A stretch of 64,000 bases of DNA, taken from positions 12,042-76,041 of the forward strand of contig CAVVCH010000048.1 of assembly GCA_963746605.1 (NCBI GenBank), given 5' to 3'. The notes below the pieces were generated by a model. That model searched no databases, had not been told where the DNA came from, and saw only the letters and a list, made by a program, of their open reading frames with translations. Shown in pieces: positions 38,826 to 47,488 of the stretch; position 1 is the stretch's first letter, and every line of letters begins with the position of its first letter. Source of the stretch: CAVQSS01 sp963746605. Lineage in GTDB: Bacteria; Desulfobacterota; RBG-13-43-22. Both the position numbers and the translations under genes were made by a program.

Positions 38826-39800
38826 TTATTTATTTCCGTTCGTTTGAAAAGGTTCTTCTCGCTGGAAGTCAGGATAATAAACCTCAGCGCTCTCCAATTC
38901 CTGGATAAATACCTCTTCCAGCCCTAAATTTTCGGCAGCGTCCAGCGCCTGCTGATATTCCTCTCCAGTCAGCGGTCGATTGAGGCTGGGATGGTCCGGG
39001 GCCCGGTGGCAGGGCCGGTACTGAGACATGAGACTGAGGGGGATTCGGTGGGAAATTTCCAGTAACTCCTGGAGCACCTCCGCTGTTCCGGCGAGGCCTC
39101 CCGGCAATACCAGATGCCGGACCAGTACACCACGAAAAGCAAGGCCTTCGGGAGCCGTTTTCAGCCGGCCCACCTGACGAACCATTTCCCGGACGGCCGC
39201 CCGGTTGAAACGCGTGTAATCCGAGACCTGGGAAAGCGTCCGGGCCGATTCGTCCGTCCCGTATTTCATGTCCGGCAGATAGATGTCCACGATCCCTTCC
39301 AGGCATTTCAGCAGCTCGAGGGAAACATACCCGTGGGTGTTATAGACGATCGGCAGCCTCAAACCCCGGGGGATGGCCAGTTCCAGGGCCTCCAGAATAA
39401 AAGGCCAATGGGGCGTGGGGGATACCAGGTCCAGATTGTGGCAGCCGCGTTGCTGCAGATCCAGGAAAATGTCCGCCAGAGCGGCCGTCGAAACTTCCTT
39501 CCCCAGACCTTCCTGACTGATCTGGTAGTTTTGACAGTACAAACAGCGGAGCGCGCAACCGGTAAAGAAAACCGTTCCGGCCCCCCCTTCGCCCGTCAAC
39601 GGCGGTTCCTCACCGAAGTGGGGCAGGGCCTTGGCCACTCGGGCCAGACTCCCCTGTTGGCAGAATCCGGTTTGCCCGGCCAGACGGTCGACCCGACATT
39701 CCCGAGGGCATAACCGGCAGGGGACCAGGAGGTCCCCGACTTTTTTTACCCGTTCAGAAAAAGCCCCGGTTTCCCAAAGGCGTAGATACGATGGTTCCAT
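38826..39800 (-). CDS. Radical SAM protein, PflA/AmmeMemoRadiSam-like
   Basis: This 324-residue radical SAM enzyme has the 4Fe-4S motif CALRCLYCQNYQIS near residue 82. An N-terminal Cys cluster (CRLCPRECRVDR near residue 28, then CQQG) resembles the PflX/YgkA family, whose substrate is unknown. It lies between the AIM24 and DUF3786 genes in one direction with very short gaps. The start is an ATG just after the AIM24 stop; the ribosome site is weak. Confidence 0.82.
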   Translation of the reverse strand: MEPSYLRLWETGAFSERVKKVGDLLVPCRLCPRECRVDRLAGQTGFCQQGSLARVAKALPHFGEEPPLTGEGGAGTVFFTGCALRCLYCQNYQISQEGLGKEVSTAALADIFLDLQQRGCHNLDLVSPTPHWPFILEALELAIPRGLRLPIVYNTHGYVSLELLKCLEGIVDIYLPDMKYGTDESARTLSQVSDYTRFNRAAVREMVRQVGRLKTAPEGLAFRGVLVRHLVLPGGLAGTAEVLQELLEISHRIPLSLMSQYRPCHRAPDHPSLNRPLTGEEYQQALDAAENLGLEEVFIQELESAEVYYPDFQREEPFQTNGNK

Positions 39801-39802
39801 TT

Positions 39803-40804
39803 CTAGTAACGATTGTCACCGTCGAGCAGCCCGCCCAGGCTTCCCAGGATAGAACCCTCTTCTCTCCTGCCCCCTTTCTGCGGGGCGGCCTGGAGCATCC
39901 GGCCGGCCAGTCGGGAGAAGGGCAGCGATTGGAGCCAGATCCTTCCGGGGCCTCTCAGGGAGGCAAAGAAGAGACCTTCACCGCCGAAGAGGGCGGTTTT
40001 TATCCCTCCGGCCTGCTGGATGTCGAAATCCACCGTGGGCTCGATGGCCACGACGCACCCCGTATCCACATGAACCGTCTCGCCCGGCGCGAGCTGCCGC
40101 TCCACCAAGGTACCTCCCGCATGGATGAAGACGATCCCGTTGCCTTCCAGCTTCTGCATAATGAAGCCCTCGCCACCAAAAAGCCCGGTGAGGATCTTCC
40201 GCTGAAAAAAAATGCCGATGGAGACCCCCTTGGCGGCGCAGAGGAAGCTGTCTTTCTGGCAGATGAGGGTCCCGCCGACGCTCTGCAGGGACAGGGGAAT
40301 GATGTTTCCCGGATAGGGAGCCCCGAAGGCCGCATGCCCCTTTCCCTGTCCGGTGTGGGTAAAGACCGTCATGAAGAGGCTTTCACCCGAGAGGAGACGT
40401 TTCCCGGCTCCCAGGAGCTTGTCCATCAAACCTCCCCCACCGGCGCCGGAGCCGTCGCCAAAGATGGTTTCCATGACGATCCCGCTGTCCTTGTACATCA
40501 TCGCCCCGGCTTCGGCGACCACGCTTTCCCCGGGATCGAGTTCTATCTCGACGAACTGCATCTCCGCGCCGAGGATCTTGAAATCGATCTCATCGGCCCT
40601 CGCGGCCCCGAGGAGGGGCGGAGGAGCCGTCCTTCCTCCTCCGGTGACGGAGATCAGTTCATCAATCTCGGATATGGGAACCCAGGAGGTGAATCCTTCC
40701 CTCCAGGCGTAACCGCGAGGGTTTTGCCTCGCCTGCGCCGAGGCCTGGGCCTGGTCCAGGGGACCGATTTGTTTGCCGTCGTAGTTCAAATACCACATTG
40801 CCAT
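39803..40804 (-). CDS. AIM24/TIGR00266 family protein with N-terminal GYF-like domain
   Basis: This 333-residue protein starts with a GYF_2-like segment (MWYLNYDGKQIGPL). After a Pro-rich linker comes an AIM24 beta-rich domain with GESVVAEAGAMMYKD, GGGGLMDKLLGAGKRLLSGESLF and a C-terminal Gly-rich tail. The role of AIM24 proteins in bacteria is unknown. The ATG has AGGAGG 8 bases upstream. Confidence 0.82.
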   Translation of the reverse strand: MAMWYLNYDGKQIGPLDQAQASAQARQNPRGYAWREGFTSWVPISEIDELISVTGGGRTAPPPLLGAARADEIDFKILGAEMQFVEIELDPGESVVAEAGAMMYKDSGIVMETIFGDGSGAGGGGLMDKLLGAGKRLLSGESLFMTVFTHTGQGKGHAAFGAPYPGNIIPLSLQSVGGTLICQKDSFLCAAKGVSIGIFFQRKILTGLFGGEGFIMQKLEGNGIVFIHAGGTLVERQLAPGETVHVDTGCVVAIEPTVDFDIQQAGGIKTALFGGEGLFFASLRGPGRIWLQSLPFSRLAGRMLQAAPQKGGRREEGSILGSLGGLLDGDNRY

Positions 40805-40952
40805 GCTTCATCCTCCTGTTCGTATTAGCCACTTAAGAACTGGCATGAGAGGGCGGCTTCATCGCCCAATTCCGATGTATCCTATCAATGGGTGCCGCGT
40901 CAAGACCGAACCTGTTGTCGAGGGAGAAAGCCCGTCCGGATCAAAAAGATCC

Positions 40953-40981
40953 TTGACAGGCCCCCTTACAAAGATTAGCAA
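40953..40981 (+). promoter_or_regulatory. Possible sigma-70 promoter upstream of 41064
   Basis: TTGACA is followed after 17 bases by TAGCAA, a weak -10. It points toward the small unknown gene. Confidence 0.35.
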
Positions 40982-40988
40982 ATAAATA

Positions 40989-41027
40989 GGGGCATGAGCC
41001 GCAACCGCCTGCTGCGGCCCATGTCCC
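40989..41027. repeat. Long imperfect hairpin
   Basis: GGGGCATGAGCCGCA pairs with TGCGGCCCATGTCCC over 13 of 15 positions around a 9-base loop. There is no T-run. It may be a structured leader, an old repeat or an attachment remnant. Confidence 0.5.
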
Positions 41028-41063
41028 TACAAGCCGAGTGAGGAATAAAAAGGCGCTGCCTTC

Positions 41064-41360
41064 ATGTCGATCCCGCGAGAAGGGCCTTCCAGGCACCTAT
41101 CCCTGCCCGAACCTTTCGACGTCGAATGGATGCTCCACCACGTCCGCACTTCTTCCTACGGAGCTCCCTACCGTTTTGTTGACCCTCGCATCCTGCGCCG
41201 GCCCCTCCGGCTGGCCGGTATTCCCGTTGTGGCCGAGTTCGATCTGACCGGAGACGGTTCTATGGACCTCCGCCTTGTGTCCCTCCAGAGTCAGGCCTTC
41301 CGGCCCCGCAGGACCAAGGCCCATTTGCTCGAGGAACTCGCCAATTCGACGGTTTACTGA
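41064..41360 (+). CDS. Unrecognised small protein, possible fragment
   Basis: The 98-residue reading frame (LPEPFDVEWMLHHVRTSSYG, then VVAEFDLTGDG) looks protein-like in composition but I cannot assign a family. The first third recalls the N-terminal domain of some DNA-3-methyladenine glycosylases; this is weak. It ends in TGATG, overlapping the start of a truncated exchanger, so two fragments appear joined here. The ribosome site is unclear. Confidence 0.35.
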   Translation: MSIPREGPSRHLSLPEPFDVEWMLHHVRTSSYGAPYRFVDPRILRRPLRLAGIPVVAEFDLTGDGSMDLRLVSLQSQAFRPRRTKAHLLEELANSTVY

Positions 41361-41890
41361 TGTTGAGCATGTTTCTCGCTTGGCTTGTGGCGACGATTAT
41401 CGAGGCACGAAAACAACGAAGTGCTGCGGATGAGGTTCTTGGAGAACATCGGGGGTGGTTGGCCGCCCTTTCGTGCATCGCCGGTCTTGGCCTTCTTGTC
41501 GCTGCCGGGAATCTCATTGTGATAGGAGCAAAAAGCATTGCCATTTCTTTTGGCATTGATGAATTCATTATCGGGGCAACTATTGTGGCAGTGGGAACGT
41601 CCGTGCCCGAACTCGCGACAACCATCATTGCCACGCTTCGCGGACACGACGAGGTTGGCCTGGGAACAATTTTGGGTAGCAATATCTTCAACGGCATTTT
41701 TATCCTTGCTGTTGCGGCCATTATCTTTCCCATTACCGTCGCCTGGCGTGAAGTAGCTATTACGTTGATGTTTGGTCTCGTGGCTTTGGTTTTCACTTAC
41801 CCTACGCGCAAAGGCTTCATTGAGCGAAGGCGGGGTGTATTGCTACTGGTGCTCTATGCTGTATATCTCGGCACTATCCTGCAACGCTAA
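41360..41890 (+). pseudogene. C-terminal half of a CaCA-family Na+/Ca2+ exchanger
   Basis: The 176 residues contain the alpha-2 repeat of the YrbG-type exchangers (IVAVGTSVPELATTI, then GTILGSNIFN) and about five membrane helices. Full-length members have about 320 residues with a matching alpha-1 repeat, which is absent here and not found in other frames upstream. A half-exchanger should not transport unless it dimerizes. It is most likely a truncated remnant. Confidence 0.7.
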
Positions 41891-42050
41891 GGGGCCTGAC
41901 AATTGGCCAAACGGCAACCGGACGATAACGGCCGTGTTCACGGAATCGTTTTTTTATCTGTATCTCCCGGTCATTTTTAAAAGTCAATAGGTCAATGCTT
42001 GACCAAAGGCCAATCGATAGCTCCTTCCGTTACTAGAAGAGATGTCGCTG

Positions 42051-43547
42051 TCAGAGTTCGAGGTTGATTCCGGCGAGGCAGGTTCCGGGGTGGACCGTTA
42101 CCGTGCGTGCGGCGTCCGACTTGTCGGCGGTGTGGATGGTGTAGACATCGGCCGGCAGCTCCAGCCTTGAAAAGCGGTACCGTCCTGAAGAGTCGGTGCG
42201 GGTCTCGGCGATGAGCCGCTCGCCCTTGAATGCCCTGACGACCGCGCCCGGCACGGCACCGGGTCCCTGGCGCACGGTCCCGCAGAGGGCCAAGACCTTG
42301 TTCCGTAGCGTCTCCAGGTAGCGGAGCCCGTGTCCGCTGTACGCGTATCCCTGGGTGTACTCGTTCCCCGATGGACTCGTATCGGTCCTGGTTGGACCTG
42401 AAGGTTTCAGCGGCTCAATGGCCGTATCCTCGTTCCATTCGTTCCAACTGGTGATCAGGATCATGTTCAGCCGGGGATCCACAAACCGAAAGGCCGTGAG
42501 GTCGAATAGTTTGGCAAACAGGCTGGCTTCGCCTGCGCCCTCGCTCCATTCCCGCGGGATCGCGTAATGGTTCGCAGCTATCCGGACCCCGCGGTCGTTG
42601 TAGCCTGGGATGATCTGCGGGACAAAGTAGACCATGCCGGCCGAGGCCGAGATGTACTCGGAGTACTTGGCGGCGACGTCTGCGACGTAGGTGCTGTGGG
42701 CGGCATAGCCCTTTTGGGATGCGGTGCCGTTCTCGTACATGTTGTACGAGGTGATGGCATCGAACAGGCGAAACCGGTCCGGCTGCGGGGTCTCTACCAG
42801 CGGGAAGGGAGTCTTGCCGGGTTGGACCACGGGGGACACCTTCCAGAATACCTCGTCCCCGATCAGGAACAGGTCGTAACCCCGCGCCAGCATGGCGGAG
42901 CGCAGGCGGGCTATGGCCTGGGCAAATGCGCCGCTGAAAGTCCTGGTCAGGTAGAGGACGACGACCGGCCGCCCCCGGAGGCGCAGATAGGACGGATGGC
43001 TGAAACAGCGCGTCGCGATCTTTTCGAAGTCGGCGATCATCCGAACCGTTTTGGCCTCGTCGAAGCTGATTGTTCCGAGCTTGGGGTCGAAACCAAGGGA
43101 CCATGTTTCGTAGAAGACACAGAACTTGATGTCGGCGATATTCGGTGTCTGGTACAGGCTGTCGAAGAACGACTCTGTGCGTTCCGACTCCTCCGGCCAC
43201 CAGTTGATGGACAGGAAATCGATTCCGTATTCGGAGCACCAGGCGATGTGGCGCGCGATTACCCGGGTGTCGGCTGACTGGTACTCGCCACCGGGGAAGG
43301 TCTGTTTGGGTCGAAGAAGTTCGCGCAAATAGCCCTGCCGGAAATTACTCGGATACCAGATGTAATAATGTGCGCCAACCAGATAACGATCAGGCTGGAC
43401 GACTGGAAGCGGTGCCGGCGGCGCGCTGCTATGCCGTTGTGCGGTGTAATAAGCCAGTCCAAGCAGGACGAAGGCGACAGCGATACCGGCGGCATTCCGT
43501 ACCCAGCGGCGGCTGCCCATTGTGGATGGTCTATCTGCCGGGTTCAT
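42051..43547 (-). CDS. GH99-like secreted/anchored protein with C-terminal CarboxypepD_reg domain
   Basis: This 498-residue protein has one N-terminal membrane anchor (about residues 20-38; GIAVAFVLLGLAYYT). A GH99/WbsX-like catalytic barrel follows, with AHYYIWYPSNF, DFLSINWWPEE, YETWS and the conserved ITSWNEWNE motif. The C-terminal beta-sandwich (about 415-498) is carboxypeptidase-regulatory-like. Relatives act on mannose-type glycans or sit in polysaccharide loci, but no sugar genes are near. I prefer the ATG at 43547, which has AAAGG upstream. Confidence 0.75.
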   Translation of the reverse strand: MNPADRPSTMGSRRWVRNAAGIAVAFVLLGLAYYTAQRHSSAPPAPLPVVQPDRYLVGAHYYIWYPSNFRQGYLRELLRPKQTFPGGEYQSADTRVIARHIAWCSEYGIDFLSINWWPEESERTESFFDSLYQTPNIADIKFCVFYETWSLGFDPKLGTISFDEAKTVRMIADFEKIATRCFSHPSYLRLRGRPVVVLYLTRTFSGAFAQAIARLRSAMLARGYDLFLIGDEVFWKVSPVVQPGKTPFPLVETPQPDRFRLFDAITSYNMYENGTASQKGYAAHSTYVADVAAKYSEYISASAGMVYFVPQIIPGYNDRGVRIAANHYAIPREWSEGAGEASLFAKLFDLTAFRFVDPRLNMILITSWNEWNEDTAIEPLKPSGPTRTDTSPSGNEYTQGYAYSGHGLRYLETLRNKVLALCGTVRQGPGAVPGAVVRAFKGERLIAETRTDSSGRYRFSRLELPADVYTIHTADKSDAARTVTVHPGTCLAGINLEL

Positions 43548-43663
43548 GTCGAGCCTTTCAATCCAGGCTGGCTGCATCGCGGGTAAGGAGTCGAATCGAG
43601 ACACCAAGCCGGAGCTTGGTCGAACCGCCGGTAACAGCCCTTCCTGTCGCTAGGAAAAGGTAT

Positions 43664-44504
43664 TTAAGATCCCTCCTCCACCGGCCGGTCGTCGAAAACC
43701 ATTTTTTCAGCACCGTTGTACACCAGGAAGCGTTTGCCCCGGGCCCGGGCGATGATGGTCATGTTCAGTCCCTGGGCCAGTTCCAGCCCCATTTGGGTGA
43801 CGCCCGAGCGGGAAAGGAGCACCGGGATGCGCATGATCGCCGCCTTCATCACGATCTCCGAGGTCAAGCGGCCGGTGGTGTACAGGATCTTATCCTCCCC
43901 CGGGATCCGATCCAGCCACATCCGTCCGGAGATGGCGTCGGCGGCATTGTGACGGCCCACATCTTCGAAAAACAGCAGCACCCGGTCCTCCCGGCACAGT
44001 CCGCAACCGTGCACCGATCCGGCCTGTTTGTACAGAAGGTCACTTTGAGAAACCGCCTTCATCAAACCATAGAGATGGGATTGGCGCACGGTTAAGGGCG
44101 GGAGCCGCAGTTCCAGTATTTTGTCCAGGGTGCAACTGAAAATCGTTCCCTGACCGCAGCCTGTGGTCACCGTCATCTTCGAGATTTTTTCCTTCAGTTC
44201 GGAGATCCCCTGACCGTGGGTGGTCCGAAGGTAGAGCGGTTTCCTTCTCCCAGTCCACGGCCACCGAAGCGATCTCTTCAATCCGCTCTACCAACCGCTG
44301 GTTGCGCAGGTATCCCAGGGCCAGTTCTTCCGGATGGGTGCCGAGGGTCATCAGGGTGACGATTTCCTGACCGTCGATTTTGATGGTCAGCGGGGTCTCT
44401 CCGGGGACCCAGATTTCCCGTGGTTCCCCCAGGTGGTTGACCACTGTGGCCCGGTAAACCGGCGAACGCCCGGCCTGGGTCATCTGGGGGCGGTAACTAT
44501 CCAT
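43664..44504 (-). CDS. fdhD: FdhD formate dehydrogenase sulfurtransferase, frame broken
   Basis: FdhD passes sulfur to the molybdenum or tungsten cofactor of formate dehydrogenase. The N-terminal part has GEPREIWVPGETPLTIKIDG and GTHPEELALGYL; the rest has VTTGCGQGTIF, FFEDVGRHNAADA and TTGRLTSEIV. One extra base at 44243 splits it; repair gives about 279 residues. The usual CxxC is reduced to one Cys in GCGQG, with the next Cys five residues later. It overlaps the end of hisHF by 8 bases. No formate dehydrogenase is in the window. Confidence 0.82.
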
Positions 44505-46074
44505 ACGGTCTGATCTCCACCTTGCCGGCCAGAAAGCGCTTCACCGCGTCGATCGGGACTTCCCGGCGGTGAAAGATGCCGGCGGCCAGGGCCGACTCGG
44601 CCTCCGTCCGGGTGAAGACCTCCAGGAAGTGGTCGGGGCTGCCGGCCCCGCTGGAGGCGATGACCGGGATGGTCACCGCCTCCTTCACGGCGTTGATCAA
44701 TTCCAGGTCGAAACCCCGGTTGGTCCCATCCCGGTCGATGCAGTTGAGCAGGATCTCCCCGGCGCCCAGCTTCTCGCAGACTCGGGCCAGGGTGACCGCG
44801 TCCACCTCCCGGCCCTCGCGGCCGCCCTTGATGGTGCACTGGTACCAGCAGTACCGTTCACCCCCGGGACCGGGAAAGACCGTCTCGATCACCGGGTGTT
44901 TCGTTTCTTCCGGGTTTTTCACGTAGACCCGCCGGGGATCGATGGAAATGACTACCGCCTGGTTGCCGTACACCCGGGAGATTTCCTCAATGGAACTTTT
45001 CCCGCCGGCCCGGCCGGCGGCCAGATATTCCTCGACGATCAGGACGGCGTCGCTGCCGATGGAGACCTTGTCGGCCCCGGAACGGAAATACTGGGAAGCC
45101 ACCTCCAAGGCGGAATAATGTCGTCCTTGCCGATCGGTGTAGTCCCGTATCCCCCCGCCGATGGTCAGGGGAACAAAGACGTTTTCAGAGGTCCGCTTTA
45201 AGACTTCCAGCATGGGCAGGTCTTCCAGGGGAAAATCCCGAAAGCCGGTGATGTTCAGAAAGGTAATCTCGTCGGCCCCTTCCTGGTAATACCTCCGGGC
45301 CAGATCCACCGGTCGGCCCAGGTTTCGGACCTCGCCTTCTTCCCGCACGTCGTATTGGTCGCCCTTGGTCACTACCAGGTCGCCTTGATCATTGGTGCGC
45401 ACATCGAGGCAGGCGATGATCCGTTTAGCCAGTCGGGTCCGCTCCGAGCGATAGGGCGGAAAGCCTTGCGCTTCGCCCGGTTTAAGGAAATTCTCGAGCA
45501 GCCGCAATCCGGCGGCGCCGCTTTTCTCCGGGTGAAACTGGGTGGCCACGATGTTGTCCTGCTGCACGGCGCTGACGAACCGCCGGCCGTAATCCGTTAC
45601 GGTCAGCACGATCGCTTCATCCTCGGGGACCACATGGAAGGAATGGACGAAGTAAAATTTTTCGTCCCCCCGGATTCCCCGGAGAAAAGGCGAGGGCTGG
45701 CGCACCTGCACGCCGTTCCAGCCGATATGGGGGACCGCCAGATCGATGGCGAAGCGTCGGACCGCGCCCTTAAAGATCCCCAGGCCGGGAACGCCGGGGG
45801 CCTCCTCGCTGAACTCAAACAGGGCCTGGAGACCCAGGCAAATGCCTAAGAAAGGCCGGCCCGAGGCCAGATAGGCCCGAAGGGGATCGAGCAATTGTTT
45901 CTCCCGCAGGATCCACATCATGTTGCCGAAATGGCCTACTCCCGGGAAAACCAGCTTTTCAGCCCCTCGGAGGTCTTCCGGGGTTTCCACCAACCGAACC
46001 TTTTCTCCCAGGCTTTCAATGGCGTTGATCACGCTCCGCACGTTTCCCGCGCCGTAATCCAGAAGGGTAATCAT
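44497..46074 (-). CDS. hisHF: Fused imidazole glycerol phosphate synthase HisH-HisF (eukaryote type)
   Basis: This 525-residue protein fuses the glutaminase HisH (about 1-205) to the cyclase HisF (about 215-525), making imidazole glycerol phosphate and AICAR in histidine synthesis. HisH has the Cys in LGICLGLQ and the His-Glu in QFHPEKSG. HisF has ACLDVRTNDQGDL, GGGIRD and CIDRDGTNRGFD. The cyclase half resembles yeast HIS7 and plant enzymes, with the characteristic WYQCTIKGGRE insertion, more than the separate bacterial subunits. I use the ATG at 46074, which has AGGA upstream. Confidence 0.92.
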   Translation of the reverse strand: MITLLDYGAGNVRSVINAIESLGEKVRLVETPEDLRGAEKLVFPGVGHFGNMMWILREKQLLDPLRAYLASGRPFLGICLGLQALFEFSEEAPGVPGLGIFKGAVRRFAIDLAVPHIGWNGVQVRQPSPFLRGIRGDEKFYFVHSFHVVPEDEAIVLTVTDYGRRFVSAVQQDNIVATQFHPEKSGAAGLRLLENFLKPGEAQGFPPYRSERTRLAKRIIACLDVRTNDQGDLVVTKGDQYDVREEGEVRNLGRPVDLARRYYQEGADEITFLNITGFRDFPLEDLPMLEVLKRTSENVFVPLTIGGGIRDYTDRQGRHYSALEVASQYFRSGADKVSIGSDAVLIVEEYLAAGRAGGKSSIEEISRVYGNQAVVISIDPRRVYVKNPEETKHPVIETVFPGPGGERYCWYQCTIKGGREGREVDAVTLARVCEKLGAGEILLNCIDRDGTNRGFDLELINAVKEAVTIPVIASSGAGSPDHFLEVFTRTEAESALAAGIFHRREVPIDAVKRFLAGKVEIRPYG

Positions 46075-46140
46075 GTTCGTTAGTCCTGTTATATTTGGTT
46101 TTTCGTATTGAACCTCGCCCGGGGCGGGCATCCAAATGAA

Positions 46141-46215
46141 CTCGAACGATCAAACGCTTTGAACATCGTTTTGTTCGATGTTTGATTCCATTCGACGTTC
46201 GATGTTCGACGTTCC
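46141..46215. repeat. Short TTCGA/GTTCGATG repeats
   Basis: Overlapping words such as TTCGATGTTCGA and TCGACGTTCGATG recur over 75 bases in the hisHF leader. They are of simple-repeat type; no gene is visible. Confidence 0.5.
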
Positions 46216-46233
46216 AGCTCGGCCTACGTCCGG

Positions 46234-47469
46234 TCAGGCCATCAACTCCTGGATCGAAAACCAGAGGAGGGCCAGACTGAGCAGGATCAGGATGCCAACC
46301 GCCGCCCAGGACACTTTATTATAGAGGGGTGAATTTTTAAAAGCCCCCATCAGCTTCACCCGGTTGATCAGGAGGAGGATAAAAATCAATATAAAGGGCA
46401 GCAGCAGGCCGTTGATCACCTGGGAGAGAAGCATGATCCGAATCAAAGGGGCCTTGGGTATCAACACCAACCCACCGCCCAGAATAATTAACCCGGTGTA
46501 GAGCCACATGAATTGCGGGGCTTCTTTAAAATCCTTGTTGATGCCCGCCTCCCAGCCCATTCCCTCACAGATTACATAGGCCGTGCTCAAGGGCAGGATG
46601 GAAGCCGCAAACAGCGAGGCATTGGCCAGCCCCAGGGCGAAGAGAAGACTGGCATATTTGCCGGCCAAGGGCGCCAGGGCCACGGCCGCGTCCTCGGCGG
46701 TTTGGATGGGTATTTTGTGTACATGAAGCGTGGCGGCGCAGGCTACCACAATAAAAAAAGCCACCACCACCGCCATGATACAACCGATAATGACATCCCA
46801 ACGGACGTACCGGTAGTCCTTGGTCCCTATCCCTTTTTCCACAATGGAGGATTGCTGATAAAATTGCATCCAGGGGGCGATCGTCGTCCCCACTACACCG
46901 ATCAGCATAATCATATAGGACCGGTCCGGATGTATCTGGGGATAGACCATTTCCTTAAAGACCCCGCTCCAGACCGGATGGGCCATAAAACCGGAGATGA
47001 CATAGGACAAATAGATCGTGCAGGCCGCCAGAAACACCTTTTCCACGAAACGATAACTTCCTTTGACCACCAGAAACCAGACCAAAAATCCCCCGGCAGG
47101 AACGGCGATATAGCGGTTCACTCCCAGGATTTCCAGGCTGGCAGCCAGGCCGGCAAATTCCGCCATGATATTTCCCAGGTTGGTCAGCAGCAGGGCCAAC
47201 AGGACCAGGAAGGTGGTCTTGACCCCGAACTCCTCCCGGATCAGGTCTGAAAGACCTTTACCGGTGACCACTCCCAGGCGGGCCACCATTTCTTGCACCA
47301 TAATCAACAGAACGGTGATCGGGATCAGGGACCAGAGCAACCCATACCCGTAGTGCGCCCCGGCCAGGGAGTAGGTGGTGATCCCGCCGGCATCATTGTC
47401 CACGTTGGCCGTAATAATCCCGGGTCCGACGATACTGAGAAAAAAGAGGAGGCGCTTTCGGTCCATCAT
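46234..47469 (-). CDS. NRAMP-related divalent cation transporter, non-canonical metal site
   Basis: This 411-residue, 11-helix protein of the NRAMP fold has both signature helices altered. TM1 reads NVDNDAGG instead of the DPGN motif, and TM6 reads GTTIAPW in place of G(A/T)xxMPH, losing the Met that selects transition metals. NRAMP-related magnesium transporters lack this Met, so Mg2+ is a reasonable substrate guess. It starts 19 bases after a soluble PRC/MgtE-N/CBS gene, the likely magnesium sensor. Confidence 0.8.
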   Translation of the reverse strand: MMDRKRLLFFLSIVGPGIITANVDNDAGGITTYSLAGAHYGYGLLWSLIPITVLLIMVQEMVARLGVVTGKGLSDLIREEFGVKTTFLVLLALLLTNLGNIMAEFAGLAASLEILGVNRYIAVPAGGFLVWFLVVKGSYRFVEKVFLAACTIYLSYVISGFMAHPVWSGVFKEMVYPQIHPDRSYMIMLIGVVGTTIAPWMQFYQQSSIVEKGIGTKDYRYVRWDVIIGCIMAVVVAFFIVVACAATLHVHKIPIQTAEDAAVALAPLAGKYASLLFALGLANASLFAASILPLSTAYVICEGMGWEAGINKDFKEAPQFMWLYTGLIILGGGLVLIPKAPLIRIMLLSQVINGLLLPFILIFILLLINRVKLMGAFKNSPLYNKVSWAAVGILILLSLALLWFSIQELMA

Positions 47470-47488
47470 CCAGCCTATATTCCGGTCT

